From NCBI GenBank assembly GCA_013398275.1, contig VZSE01009986.1:703043-767042 (forward strand): a stretch of DNA of 64,000 nt, written 5' to 3'. The notes below the pieces were generated by a model, which was given only the letters and a program-made list of their open reading frames with translations, ran no database searches and was not told the origin of the DNA. This stretch comes from Promerops cafer (lineage: Eukaryota; Chordata; Aves; Passeriformes; Nectariniidae). Each line of letters starts with the position of its first letter. The stretch's first letter is position 1. Of this stretch, positions 35,313 to 47,911 are shown piece by piece. A program made the translations under genes and the position numbers.

Positions 35313-38300
35313 GTATTTTCATTTATATCAGTGGCAAGTAGATAAATATTTGGGGGTATATGTACATCCTTTCTTGAAAAACAGAGATACAGTTGTAAGG
35401 ATTGTTGTTTTAGGGAAGAGAGCGATTGGACCAGATAAGGGATGACAGGAGTTTGGTGCAGGTCCTTAGACAGATATATTAGGGTGGGATTTTTCCTTTT
35501 CCTTTGAAGTTTAAGATTGAAAACCTGCCATCGTTCCAAAGCAGAAACAACTTGGGTGGCCTTTTTATCACTAATAGGCAGAGCAACTAGACAGGACTGA
35601 CTCCACTGAAAAGAGGCTCTGTCACACAAGAGGTTTCCCAGGTCAAGATTAAAAGCAAAACAGCTCTTATCACATGAGCCTTTGTACTGCACCCATATTT
35701 TCTAAATGCTGTTGGCTTATTTTTAATGTTTATGCTGCTATCAAAAATAAACCCAGCTTCTGTCTCCCCGGGTGTTGTATTCAACATCAACAGTGAATAG
35801 GCTTTTTCATTCCTAAATGCTAATTTCCTTTCTGTTTTCAATCTGTTTCTGGTACAAAAAATTTTTGTTTTCAGTGGGTTTGGTTTCTTCCCTCTTTGGT
35901 TTTTTAACTGCATGTTTTCTCCTTCCCATATCTGTTTCTGTCTTGGTAATCAGTATTTTTTTGGTGGAAGCAGTAGCTGAGTGTCTATTAATGACCCTGA
36001 AGCCTAGAACTTGAATCAGAGTTTGAGTGCAGCTGGCAGCACAGTCATAATAATTTAAAGAAAAAAAAGCTTTACCAAGATTAATTTTTCATCAACAGAC
36101 TGTAGGGTACTCTTAGGAATAATTGTAATTTTATCACTTTGAACTGTGGTCAGAAATATGGTCTAAAAATCTTGCTATAATGAGAATTTTGGTTCTAATG
36201 AATTAGTGTTATAACTTCATCAAAAATGTTGTGATACTAGAGCCAGAATTCAATGGCATTTGGAAACTGCTCCCAGGCTTTACCCTTGGGATAAAACACT
36301 GACCTTGCTGAAGCTGGTGAGGGCGTTTCCTGAAGGCACCAGTACCCGAACCCAGCACGGAACGTGGCTTGGAACAGATTGTCAGCCTCATGTTGGTTTA
36401 TCTCCACGTAGCTGAAGCTCCAGAGCAAGCAGAAAAGGTCCAGCATGCTGAAGCCTGCAGGTGACAAATGGGTGTTGACCAGCACCAAGGACTCTTTGCA
36501 GTCTGCTTTGTCTCCTCTCTGATGATTTGCTGTCCCCTCAAGCTGCACAAACTAGAAGTACCCTTTCCATATTTGAGACTCTTCACTCTGTGTACCCATG
36601 AAGCTGCTGCTGAGCTAACAAGTTTTGTCACATAACGTGATAAATGGAAAACAGATCTGCAACAGATACAAGTCATATTCCAGACTTTAGGCATGTACCT
36701 CAAAATTTCATCAACTTTGATATGCCAAAATGTTATCTAAATGAGGATATTTAGTAGCTGGAGATGTCAGTGAGCTGTGACTAGCAAATGAGCTGTGTGT
36801 CTGCTGAAACACTGAGAAAGATTTGGATGCCTGTGTCGTAGGAGGTATGGAGACTGCAGTGCTGACTATCAGTTTTGAAGTGTATCACATTTCTCTCAAA
36901 GCGAAAATTGAGCCCAGTCTGTAAAGGTGGTGGACAGCCCAGATGTTTGGACAAATAGTTATCCTTGTGATGAACATTTACAGGAAAGGATCTCCAGGGT
37001 TTTCTCACCCCAGTGCAAGTCTAAAATGGTCAGATTAGGCATTTGAACAGAAATGTACATGTATTTTGGGGAGAGTATATTTTGCATGTACTTTCCCATG
37101 TTCAGTGTAGCACAGCTGTCAGTGTGGAGATGCTTCTTTACACAGAGTGTTGTCTTGGCTTCCTACCTTAGATTAGAAGCTTCCCATCTGATCCTTGATC
37201 TAGGTTTGCTTGCATTAAGAGTAGGAAGTTGAGCACTGTTGGTGTATCTTGTATCCTGGTTGTTCTTTTTGTTTTAATTAACCTGCCAAATAATTTTAAT
37301 GTGTGCATGTGGTGCTATCCTCTTTGGCCTTCCTGTTACAGATGCTGTGCAGCAGTCCTGCCTCATGCTCTGGTGTTCAGCCTTTCTATCAGTTAACTCA
37401 AATAAATGTAAAAATTCTATTAGATGCAAGTGTCCACAGCACTATAACTTTTTATTTATCCTGCTTGTTCTTTGATGACCTAAATTATTTCAGCTGTTCT
37501 AATTACTTATTTAAGAAGTATTGATCTCTCAGGGTTTTTTGTGGGAGGACTTAAGGAATAGTGTGTCTCACAAGCATCATTATAGTTGCCTGCAAATTAA
37601 GGCAAGCAGACAGACTGTAGAAATGCTGTAGTAACCAGCTTTTTTTAGGTGGCTTATTTTAGGCTAAGTTTTATGTGAAATATTTATGTACTCATTTAAA
37701 TGCTAAAGAGCTGGGGTTCCTGCAGTTCTGAGAGCACAGCTGTATGTCAGGCAGCAGTTGTGTCCTTAGTGGAAAGCCCCCCAGTTGTGTTCTGAAGGCA
37801 TTCAGCAGCTGGGGCCCTTTGCTAGAAACCTGGAAGCTCAGGTGCTGGGGCATTTTAGCCTCTCTGTCACTGTGGTTTGTAGTGTGTAAATTCTTCTGTG
37901 CTTTAGTTCATCCCGGCTATGAAATGGGGCATAGTGGGGATTTCCTGAGGGTTTAGAGAGCTTGCTTCATAATTTGTGTTTGAAGCCAGCATGGTGTGTT
38001 TGTTGTAGATATCATTTCGTGTAACAAGGTTTTGTTATCTGCAAAATTAAAGTATTTTTAAATTATAGGGAAATGTGAAATGTGAAAGCCAAAGGAAAAA
38101 AGAGATTTCTGCCGTTTCCTTTCGGTTTTGCTGCGTTGTGCATCTTGCAGTTAGTCCCAACCTGTGTTAGCACTCCCGCTGGATAACGATCTGCCCTCCT
38201 CCCAAGGGACAGCACAGCCAGGCAAAGCTGCTCCTCTCTTCTGTGCTCACTAATTGATCCCTGGCTTGGCCACTTCCAGCAAGGTCACAGAACTGGCAGC

Positions 38301-41296
38301 TACAAAAACAGCGTTCTGTGGAAAATTTAAAGGGGAAGAGTAAAGTACTTAGGATGGGATTATAACTTTTTTAAAATTCATAAACAATTTATTGGATTTT
38401 CAATTTTGTTTCTGCAGAAGTCTGAAACTTGGAAAGGACTGAGAGCAGAAGACTGCCCATTGTGACCTGTTCCTGCAATTTGTGAGTGAGCCCTATCCTG
38501 CAAATTGCTTTTTTCTCACTTTGTAATTCCACTTCCATTTTTATTAGAACATAGCATGAGTATTCCTATTCAGATCCTGTAAAGGCAAAATGATTCCTAA
38601 GCAAGTATACTGTGATCTTCTCAATTTTTTTTCCTTGCAGAGGGTTTGTCATGCTGGCCTTGAAAGGCATTCATGTGTTTGGGTTTTGTTTTCTTTTTGC
38701 AAAAGTGCTTGAAATCATTCATGCTGCTTTCTCAGAGCTGACTCTTGATTAGTTCAGGTGCTTTACCATTAGAAAGGTGATGGAAATTTGGAGTTAAAAA
38801 CCCTGGCAAGCACCAGCCCCAGGCTGTCAGTGTGGCAGTGCTGGTGAGTCCTCACTGAGCACCGTGCCAGTCCCTGTCATTGTCACGAGTTCTGGGGCTC
38901 TCGGTACGGGGCTGTGCTCGGCAGGGATGGCTCCATGCACAGGGAGAGCTCCCACAGCCCTGCCCAGGCCATTGCATGCCTGGGTTAAAGCTGGGTGCCA
39001 TGCTGCAGGGAGCAAACCCAGGGAGAGCTGCAAATAAAAACATGCATTAGCACAGCTAAAGTGCTTAATTGCTTGAAAAGCAGAAGAGTGTACAGGGTCT
39101 GAATAAAGGAAACAGGCCAAACTCTGTGAAGGCAAGGCTGGAATACTGAGGGCAGAAGGAGGCTGTGCTGCATTATTAGGAGATTCATGAATGGTGTGGC
39201 AGAGAGCAGAAAAGGGGCTTGGTTGACCTGGTGTGATCTAAAAATACATATAATGTGCTATACAGAGTCATAGCTGTTGTAGCATCTTTAAAGGATAAAA
39301 TATGCAGCTTCCTCTGAAGTGGGAGGATGGCAGGGTCTCACAAAACAGGCATTCAGAAGCACCTTGTGTGGAATACTGTTCATTCACATGATCCAAATCA
39401 CAGTGAGTAGCATACACTGTCTTTGTAATTGCTCTCAATAAGCTGGTTATTGAATTATCAGCTAAATATTGAAAGATTAGACACCATGTCTTGGGGAGTG
39501 GTGTGTAGAAGCAAGCCTAACTTGATTATTGCATCAAATCAATTTTCTCTTCATTGTGAGTTGAAGCAAATAGTCAATGGTTCAGAACTCCTTATGATCC
39601 TCCTGTTACAAAGAACTCTGCCAGTGTTTGGTGTTTTAACTCTTGTGTGAGACATGATACCACAGAGAGGGAACAGAAAAAAAATTAAATTATGTTAAAT
39701 TGTCATAAGACCCTGAGCTGATGGATTGGTGTGATACTGTTTGTTCCACTAGAAGTCGAAGCAATTAATTGAATAAACGTTTGTTTGAGTCTTTAATTTG
39801 TCTATAACTATGTATAGTAACTAATGAGGAGGCAAGAAATAATCCTGAGAGTCACCTTGAGCAGAGGATAAGCATTCCTGGTGCATTCCTGGGAAGCACC
39901 GCTGTGGTGACAGTACCCAACCTCTGCCACCGCGTGGCAGCTGCAGCTCAGTGCCGGGCCGGGGCTGGCTGCAGAGCCGCGCGGCTCCCGCTCAAGGGAA
40001 GGTCATTGTGCCTCAGGGAAAGACAAAAGCACAAATATTCCTTCTGCAAAATCACACCTGGAGTCTCAGAAGTTTTCCCTGCACAAACCAAATGTCAGCC
40101 TGTGTGTGGGGCTGCATCTGAAGTTGACAGTGTGTGTTTTCTGCATGAAACTTGCTCCAGGGAGCAGGGTTTAGTGTTTCGAGCAGTGCAAGGCGCAGTC
40201 TGAGGAGGAGGTGGGGTGGAGGTGGAGAGATGTTCTTTGTTGATGTCTGGCTGTGGAAATGCATAAGGACAGACTAACCTGTAAAACTGTCTCAGAGGAT
40301 TAATCCTTTATCCATTATCACTTCTCTAAATAGTCTGTATTTATTCATGCATAATACACAACTGTGCATTTAAAGTGAAAAATAATAAATAGAAAACAAA
40401 AGCAAATGGAAAGAAGAATATGGAAGTAAGGACTGAAAGTGGAGTTTTTGTACTCATGCATGATTTGTGTATGTGTACATTTATTATAGATCCAGTACAA
40501 GTAGCAATGGCAGAACTTGGGATAATGGTTAGTGTTGACTAATGATATAATGATTAAAGTTGACTTTTGTTTCCAAGGAACCTTACAGACAGATTATATG
40601 AGGCGATTAATGTCTGTGCCTCACAAAAATGGTGAAGGTGTAAATATTGACTTAGAGTAGCAAAACCAGCCATTGCAGTCAACAGAATGGTAAAACTGCA
40701 GATTAGACAAATGCCATACATTACAAAGCACTGACTGATATGAAAGGCATGATCTGTGTTTAAACACTTGACATTAAGTAAGTTAGGTTTTATAGGTTTA
40801 AAGTACCTATGGATTACATTATTCTTGAAGAGTACATGGGCTAAATAAGAGCACAGCAGGCTCTAGGGGAAGTATTTGCTCACCAGCAATGGAAGTGTGC
40901 TCCTCTGAGGGGGCAGCAGGGATTGCTGAGCAGCTTGAGACAGCTCCTTGCCATGAGAATGGGTGTGCAAAATGTCTGGGAATGACAAGCTTCCATTAAA
41001 CTGGAGAGAGCCTGGTGCAGAGCACATCATGTCTTATCCTGAGGAGGAAGTGCCAGTGCACAGTGCTGCTTCCTTCCACCAGAATTCCTGCGTACCCTCT
41101 GCTCCATACATAATTCAGATGCAATGCATAATTAAAGGACTATAAAGCCACACTTACTTTCATGTATTTAAATTCCTTGATGAGCCATAGATGGGTTTTG
41201 CCCTGTCTGTGCTTTTGCTTTGCCTGTTTCTGTAGTTTGTTGAAACAGTGAGGACCACGGCGCAGTGAGTCAGCAGCTCCTGAGAACCATTTCTGA

Positions 41297-41331
41297 AATA
41301 CTAATCAGTGCCAACTGTCAGGATTAGTATT
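41297..41331. repeat. Perfect 10-bp inverted repeat with 15-nt loop
   Basis: AATACTAATC at 41297-41306 pairs exactly with GATTAGTATT at 41322-41331. It lies in intergenic DNA and no associated gene is seen. Confidence 0.75.
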
Positions 41332-44300
41332 CTGTTAGAAAAAAAGTATAACTATATAACAAAGTCTAATTAATTTGTAGTGTCATACATTTACTTCCCG
41401 TGTTAGCAACATCTTTGTAAAGTACAGCCTTTTCAAAGTAAAAAACCATAACTTTCGAAGGGTACAGATCTAACAGTAGCAGCAAAAAAGCTCTGCCTTG
41501 AATGGCCTAGACTATAATCTTTTCTAGGAATAATGTCTGTGTGGCAGCTGAGTGTGTACATCTGTTTTCTCATACAGGTCTGCAATAAAGACTGGCTTAC
41601 ACATGGAATTAAAAGGGAAAACATCAATTGTACATCTTGAACTTTCTCCCTGTTCCCTTCTGTTCCAGATTCCTTCTCTGTAGATCTGTAGTTTGTGACT
41701 GGATCACATGATGGTATTTCCAGTACTTCCAGTGCTATAATTGCCCTGTGTGGAAAGCATTGCTGAGGTGCCCTGGGCCTTTGCATTTCAAACATTGGAT
41801 GTGTAACATTTTATACATTTAATCACCATCAAGTAGAGTGCTTGGATCCAAGCTATTTAGAGCTACTGTCTGTGCTATTGCAACCCACTCAGGGCCCTGA
41901 GGGAGACCTATGAACAGAGAGAAAGCTCAGATTTCTTTGAGTAATTCAGTATTGCCAAATACTTAGGTTTGCTACAGCTGCTGGAGAAGTATTGGGAAGA
42001 TCTGATCAGAGAACATGGTGTTAGAAAAGATCTGTTTAAAGATTCAGGAGATTCAGGAAAATGCTGCTGCTTTCTGCTCTGAGCACCAGAACTGAGAAGA
42101 AAACATAACTTATGTTGAGTATGAGGTAGAAATCAATATCTGAAGCATTCCTCAAAAACAGAATTGAAGGCTAACATCCTTTTAAACTAGTGGCAGGAAG
42201 AGCCTCTTCCTTGTGTGAACAAGTTACTGTTTACAGCAATTTTAATAAAGTATCTCCCGGCAAAAAGACTAAATTGTAACATCTCCAAACCTTTTATAGA
42301 TGAAACAGTGTCCTTCAAAATCCACACTGCTCAGTTAAACCTTGCTAGCATGTGTTATGATGGGGATACTGTAGTCTTTGATAGACTGTATTAAGCCTTT
42401 TCCATTTTATCTTGATAACATTTAGTTCCTTCTACTTTTGGGATGTTTCTCTTCTGTACTTTCCCATTTTTTTTCTCTTCCTGGAAACAAACAACCCAAA
42501 GCATTATTCTGTCACTTGGCACCTCTCGGGAGCTCCACTACTCAGAATTTGCATGAATGCTTCTGCAAGCAGTTTAATTCCAGGGCTGCTTCCAACACCA
42601 AGCCACGGGTTTGCTGTGCTACTCCTGTAGCCCTCACCCTGCCCAGTGCCAGGACCTGCCCTGTTCCATGGTGTGGATCCCCAGCCCATCCTTGGAGGAT
42701 GTCAGACCCTCTGTCTCTGAGGTTAAGTACCTGTGCTTGTCCCAGCCTGTCGTAATTGAGGCATTTTTCTGACAGGTCACTACAAACAGGACTTCACAGC
42801 ACAAGGATCTCAAGCAGAGGGGCTCTCACTTTATTCTTTTTTCTGTTTCACACTTTGTTATGACACCTCCATCTGTTTGCTGTTCTGTGCTTGTATCATT
42901 GCTGTGAAAAGATAATGCAATTGCATCTTTTCTTCTCTCTAAAGACAGAACAGATGACATAAAATTTCCCTCAAAGCTTGCATGATCCAGTGGTTTTGAC
43001 TCACTGGACAGCTGTTATTCAGGACTTATTCACTCTCTGTATAGATTTTCTGGCCTTTGACAATCTCGTGAGCATCACAACCTGCTGGAATGTGGAAGGA
43101 CAGAGCTCCCTAGGAGCAGGTTCTCCATTGGCTTGAACCAGAGCCTCCTGTAATTGTTAGCTGTCTTTAATTGCTTCTTTGGGCTTTGAGTCAGATGCTA
43201 AGTGTAGAAAGCACATAGTAATTAGGGATCTATCTGGCTTCTTCTGGTGCTCTGACCTGTTGTCCCATGAATAGCCGTTATTCCCAGCTTTTGAATTGGG
43301 ATTAATTCATCTGCTTCTCTGCTCCTTCACTGTATATTAATTGATACTTGCATTTGTGATACTACACTGTATAATGCAGTAAAAGCCTGAAACTGGGAAA
43401 TGTGCAATATGACAGGGAAGTGAGAGCTTACCAATGTATTTCCATAGTTCAGTCCCTACCTCTGCTTTGGGAACACTTGTGCTGTAGAGAAACAAGCTGG
43501 GTAGCACTTAGAAAATGCACTTGCAGGTGGAAGGTACAGGATGCAGAAACTACGAGTCTGAGAAACATACAGAAAAAGCCCCTTCTGGATCCATGGGTTA
43601 GTACTGCCTTTCCCTGGGTCTCAATTCTTCAGCAGCAGGGTCTGATCTTAATGATTCTGCACTGATGGAGAATTTTCTGTATTCTGTTTCCCAAAGAGGA
43701 TCCTTAAAGAGTGTGATGTGGATTGTGGAATGTTTTACTTTTCCTGTAGCAGCATGTAATTGTTCTTGAGTGCCTTTCCTTAAGCAGTTGACTTTAGTTG
43801 AAGCACTTAGAATTGCTGAGTTCATATTGCTGCTCATGTCAAGGCAGCTGTTGGGGCAGTTCCTGTGTTTGCAGTGGCAGAGCAGAGGGGGAGCACTGTC
43901 ATGTGGATGGTGCTGCTGAGGAGCTGGGGAGCAGCAGCAACCTCTGTAGAAATGCAATCTCCACAGCAGCCCTGGTCAGATACTCTTCTGAGTGAGGCTG
44001 TGTGATGTGAGTGGAGGTTTGTGGTGAGGGCCAGGCATGTCTGCCATATTTAGCACAGTGTAGTCTTCTTCCTTCTCTTCAACACTCTGTCTGCAAAAAA
44101 TTGTGAGTTTTTCTTGTCATAATTTGTTTTGTGCCTTATTAACTGTTAGTCTCCGTGCCAGCATACATAATGGCTGGGCTCTGATGTGCTCAACATTGTC
44201 TCTGTTGTGGTTTGGTTTTCAGGATACGAGTTTATTTTCTTTCCCATCCCATGGTGGCATAGTGAGCCACAGCAGGGAGGGGTCATTAAGGCTGAGTCAA

Positions 44301-47300
44301 TAGATCTTTGTGCATCAGTTGCTGCTCAGCTGCAGATGCTACAGCTGCCAGTCCATCCCATAGGCTGCTCCTGAAGCAGGACCCTCTGCAGAGGCACTGC
44401 CTTAGGAAAGGACATGCTGTGGTTCCAATCTGTACTACCTTGAAAGGAGTACATTGCTCTTGCATTGCTATTGAGCAGTGTAATTCAGAGCATTCTCTGA
44501 AAAGTGAAGTGGCCAGAGCAGACACAATAACAGCTCCATCAAATATTGATGAAGTAGGATTATTAATTAGAATAGGGGTGTAGGATTAAAATGTCCCTTG
44601 AGTTGCATTCCCCATTTGATGTGAGAGTGTGGTTTTGTGGTCAGAGAGCGGGAAGCTCAGGATAACTGGAATCTTTTCTCATCTCTTCAATGTGTTTGCT
44701 TAATGTCCTTAGTGGTTCAGGGGGTATATAATGCTATTGACCAGAGTTGCTAGAATTCTGATATGTTCCTATGGTGGCACTGCTGAGAGTGAACTTTACA
44801 AGGATATCTCTGTTAGTGTATTTTGGTCTGCTTTGTAGCTCATAAAAAAGAAAAACCCCTCTGACCAAGATGATAATTTGCTGTCCTGTTGTCCGGGAGT
44901 CTTGTCCTTCCTCAAAGAGCTGCACATCTTTGTGAGAGGGTGAAAACACTGGATCAGTTCCATGGTGCATATGACACTGGACCACTTGGCCCTCAGGTGC
45001 AGTGGAGGATAACATCTTTCTTTTTGACAGTGTGTGTAGTGCTGAACTAAATAGATATCAAAGCAAAGAGAATGAATTGAATTTCCCAATTACACAGCCC
45101 TGATGTAAAAAAAGGAGCTTTCAATGTCTCCCACTTGAAAAAGACACCACAGGTTAGCTATGAGATTTCCTTTTAGAACAAAGCCCTGATCTGCATCACT
45201 AATAACAGCTGAGGTCATTAAAATAGAAAGAATTTCCCTTTCAATTTCTTTTGAACAGTGTCTGCATTCTCTGTGTCATTGGTGTTAGCTTTTATTTTCC
45301 CACAGTTCTGGTCCATTAGGACAGTGCAGTAAGGATTTATTTTCCTCTTAAGGGTCTTCTTGGTTCGAATATTCTACTTAGAAGAAGTGGTTTGGACCTG
45401 TTATAATTATACAAGTTCTGTAAATTCATTCTTCCATTCCTGTGCACAAACTGTGTGTTCTTGGGTCCCTCAGAATGTGTCTGTGCAGCAGCAGTTTAAC
45501 ATCCCTGTGTGCCCCAAGGCTCTTTTAGCTGATAGAACTCTCCAATCTGAAGCATCTTTTTTTTTTTCTCCTCTTCCCGTTCTGAGTGTTTCCCTGCTCT
45601 CTCTAGAGCCATTAGATGCTCTGACTATGCACTTCAGGAGATCGATATGCTTTTGGCATTCACAGGCATTATTATTCTGAGACTGTACAACTGGTATGTA
45701 TTCATCCTATTAACATCTGCTCAAAATTCCCAACATCCCAGCACAGCTAACAGAGAACGACCGTGTTGTCCTTGGTCAGGCTCTGTGCGAGGGATGTTGA
45801 CACCTGGTTTATTGCTGGACAGCTTCCACTTCCCCTTTTACTTTGTTTTGACCTCATTTCACCCCTGGAAGCTCCATTTCAGTTGGAGATGGATGAATGA
45901 ACTGGGAAGCATTGTGTCCACTGCTGCTGTGGTGATTCCTCTGTGTTACTGCCCAAATAAGTCATTTAGTTCCTACATTGTAGGGGCCAGTTCTGACCTA
46001 GCTGCAAGATTCCAGCAGCCCTCGAGGATGTGCCTGTAATGGAAGCACCATCTCTGCAAGGCAATAGAAAAAGACAAAAGTCTGCTGGGCAGATTCAACA
46101 AATCACTGTCCTTGTGGCTGATGTAACAGAGGATTATGAGCTTTAAAGTCATGGAAAGAGGATGAACTGGGGCTTTGACTTCAGTGATAACTCTGTGGAT
46201 ATTGGGTGGTGGGAATACAATGTCAGCTTTCTGATTTTAACAGATTGTGGCAATAGGGTTAAGTTAGGAGGGGGAAGAAACAGGGAAATTGGAGCTAAGT
46301 GTGTATCAGTGTGGAAGTTAATAGCCATGAGTGGGATGCACTGTTTTAAAATCCTGTCTGAAGGATGTAACCTTATGAATGGGAAGAAACTGTTTCAAGG
46401 GGAAACAAAATGTATTGACATTCCTGGCTTTCCCCCCTGCATTTTGGTTGCTTTGGTTTTCTCATTGCTGCTCTCCCAAAAGTTGGTTGCTATAACAAGA
46501 GGTTTGTTCAGATTGTAACATGCACAAGATTACTTAGGGTTAACTCTGAGTAGCAAAAATAAAATTAAAAGTAATCATTTGCTCATCCAAGATTTCAGGG
46601 AAATGTCTGTATGATTCCCCAAGTTAAAAGAGGAGATGTTGTAACAGCCCATACAAATTGACTTTTTACCTTCCTAAGTTAAAGGAAGCTGTGAAATCTC
46701 AGAAATACTGGGTCCTGGGCACTGATTAATCTCCATTGTCTGGCCTGAATCAAAGGAAATACAGAAGCCAAGGGAACCTGTGTTTTAGCAAGATTTACAG
46801 GAGGCAGAAACAGAATTGAAGAAATCTTCACTTAGTCTCATATATTACAAGTGGCAGTGTTTTGTCATTTTCTCAGAACACACACAGACAAACACACTCA
46901 TACCCCAAATAGATTTTCTTGCTTCTTGGATTCTATTTTCTCCAGTATGCTTGCCCTAGTGACCTCCTGCAAAGGGAGCCTGGCAGAAATATGCAAAGTG
47001 CCCTGGTTCAGAGTCATTTACTAAAAAAGGGTTTGGATCAAATGGAGTTTAAACCTTCAGCCGAAGATTTTCTTTGAAAATCACTGATGGGCCCTCATGA
47101 CCTTCCAGTGACTCGCTGAAGGTGGGGGTTAGCAGAGCCAAGGAGGCACAGATTGATTCGGACACCACAGAGCAAAGCTGAGCTTCTGCTGCTCTCTGTG
47201 ATTCTGGGAAGCTCAGCCATCTGCACTTTGGCTTCCCTTCTGCTCCCAGAGACAGCAAAGGAAATTTTGCTAAAGTCCTGTAATAGATGGGGACCTAAAC

Positions 47301-47689
47301 CTGAATTGGAAGCAAAAAGGTTCATAATTTGCCCAGAGAGTGTAGCTAGGCTGGCATATGGAGTCACTTCCAAAGCTAATGAGAGTTAAATAGTCAGGTT
47401 TGTGACTTCTGTGTCATAAAGCATTCAAGCATAACAAATGGTGCTGACACACTGGCCTTGGCATGGAAAACTTCTTTAAATATACAAGATGCTGCTTCTT
47501 ACTGGGGTATATATAAAGTTGGCTTAGAGGCAGTGAAGTTTCTTGGGGATAAAATGGATAGTGTTCCAATAAGCTGTCAATTATGTTTCTTTCCAGAAAT
47601 GATACTTGTAATTGGTGAATTGCAAGGCTGGATTGACATTAAATAGTTGATTTAAAGTATTATAATTCTTTTTATGTTTTTCCCAATAG

Positions 47690-47911
47690 TTCTTGAGAGG
47701 ATTCTAGATCCATCCACTTCAATATTTTGTATACATCCTCATAAGAAGCCTTACGTGTTTCTCATCAGAGAGATGCTTTGGCGCTTATTCTTGCTCTTAC
47801 TGAAACAGTTGCAAACCAGATGAAGTGGTGCTTCATGGTGCTTTTACCACTTCTTGGAAAGTTTCTAGATCCATCCACTTAAATATTTGTATACAACCTC
47901 ATCAGAAACCT
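47690..47911. repeat. Diverged direct repeat pair (about 62 bp, spaced about 160 bp)
   Basis: Copy one at 47690-47751 and copy two at 47851-47911 align over their whole length with about nine mismatches and one single-base gap by eye. They share the 18-mer TTCTAGATCCATCCACTT exactly. The 99 bases between them are not obviously repeated. This could be an old local duplication or two copies of an unrecognised dispersed element. Confidence 0.8.
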
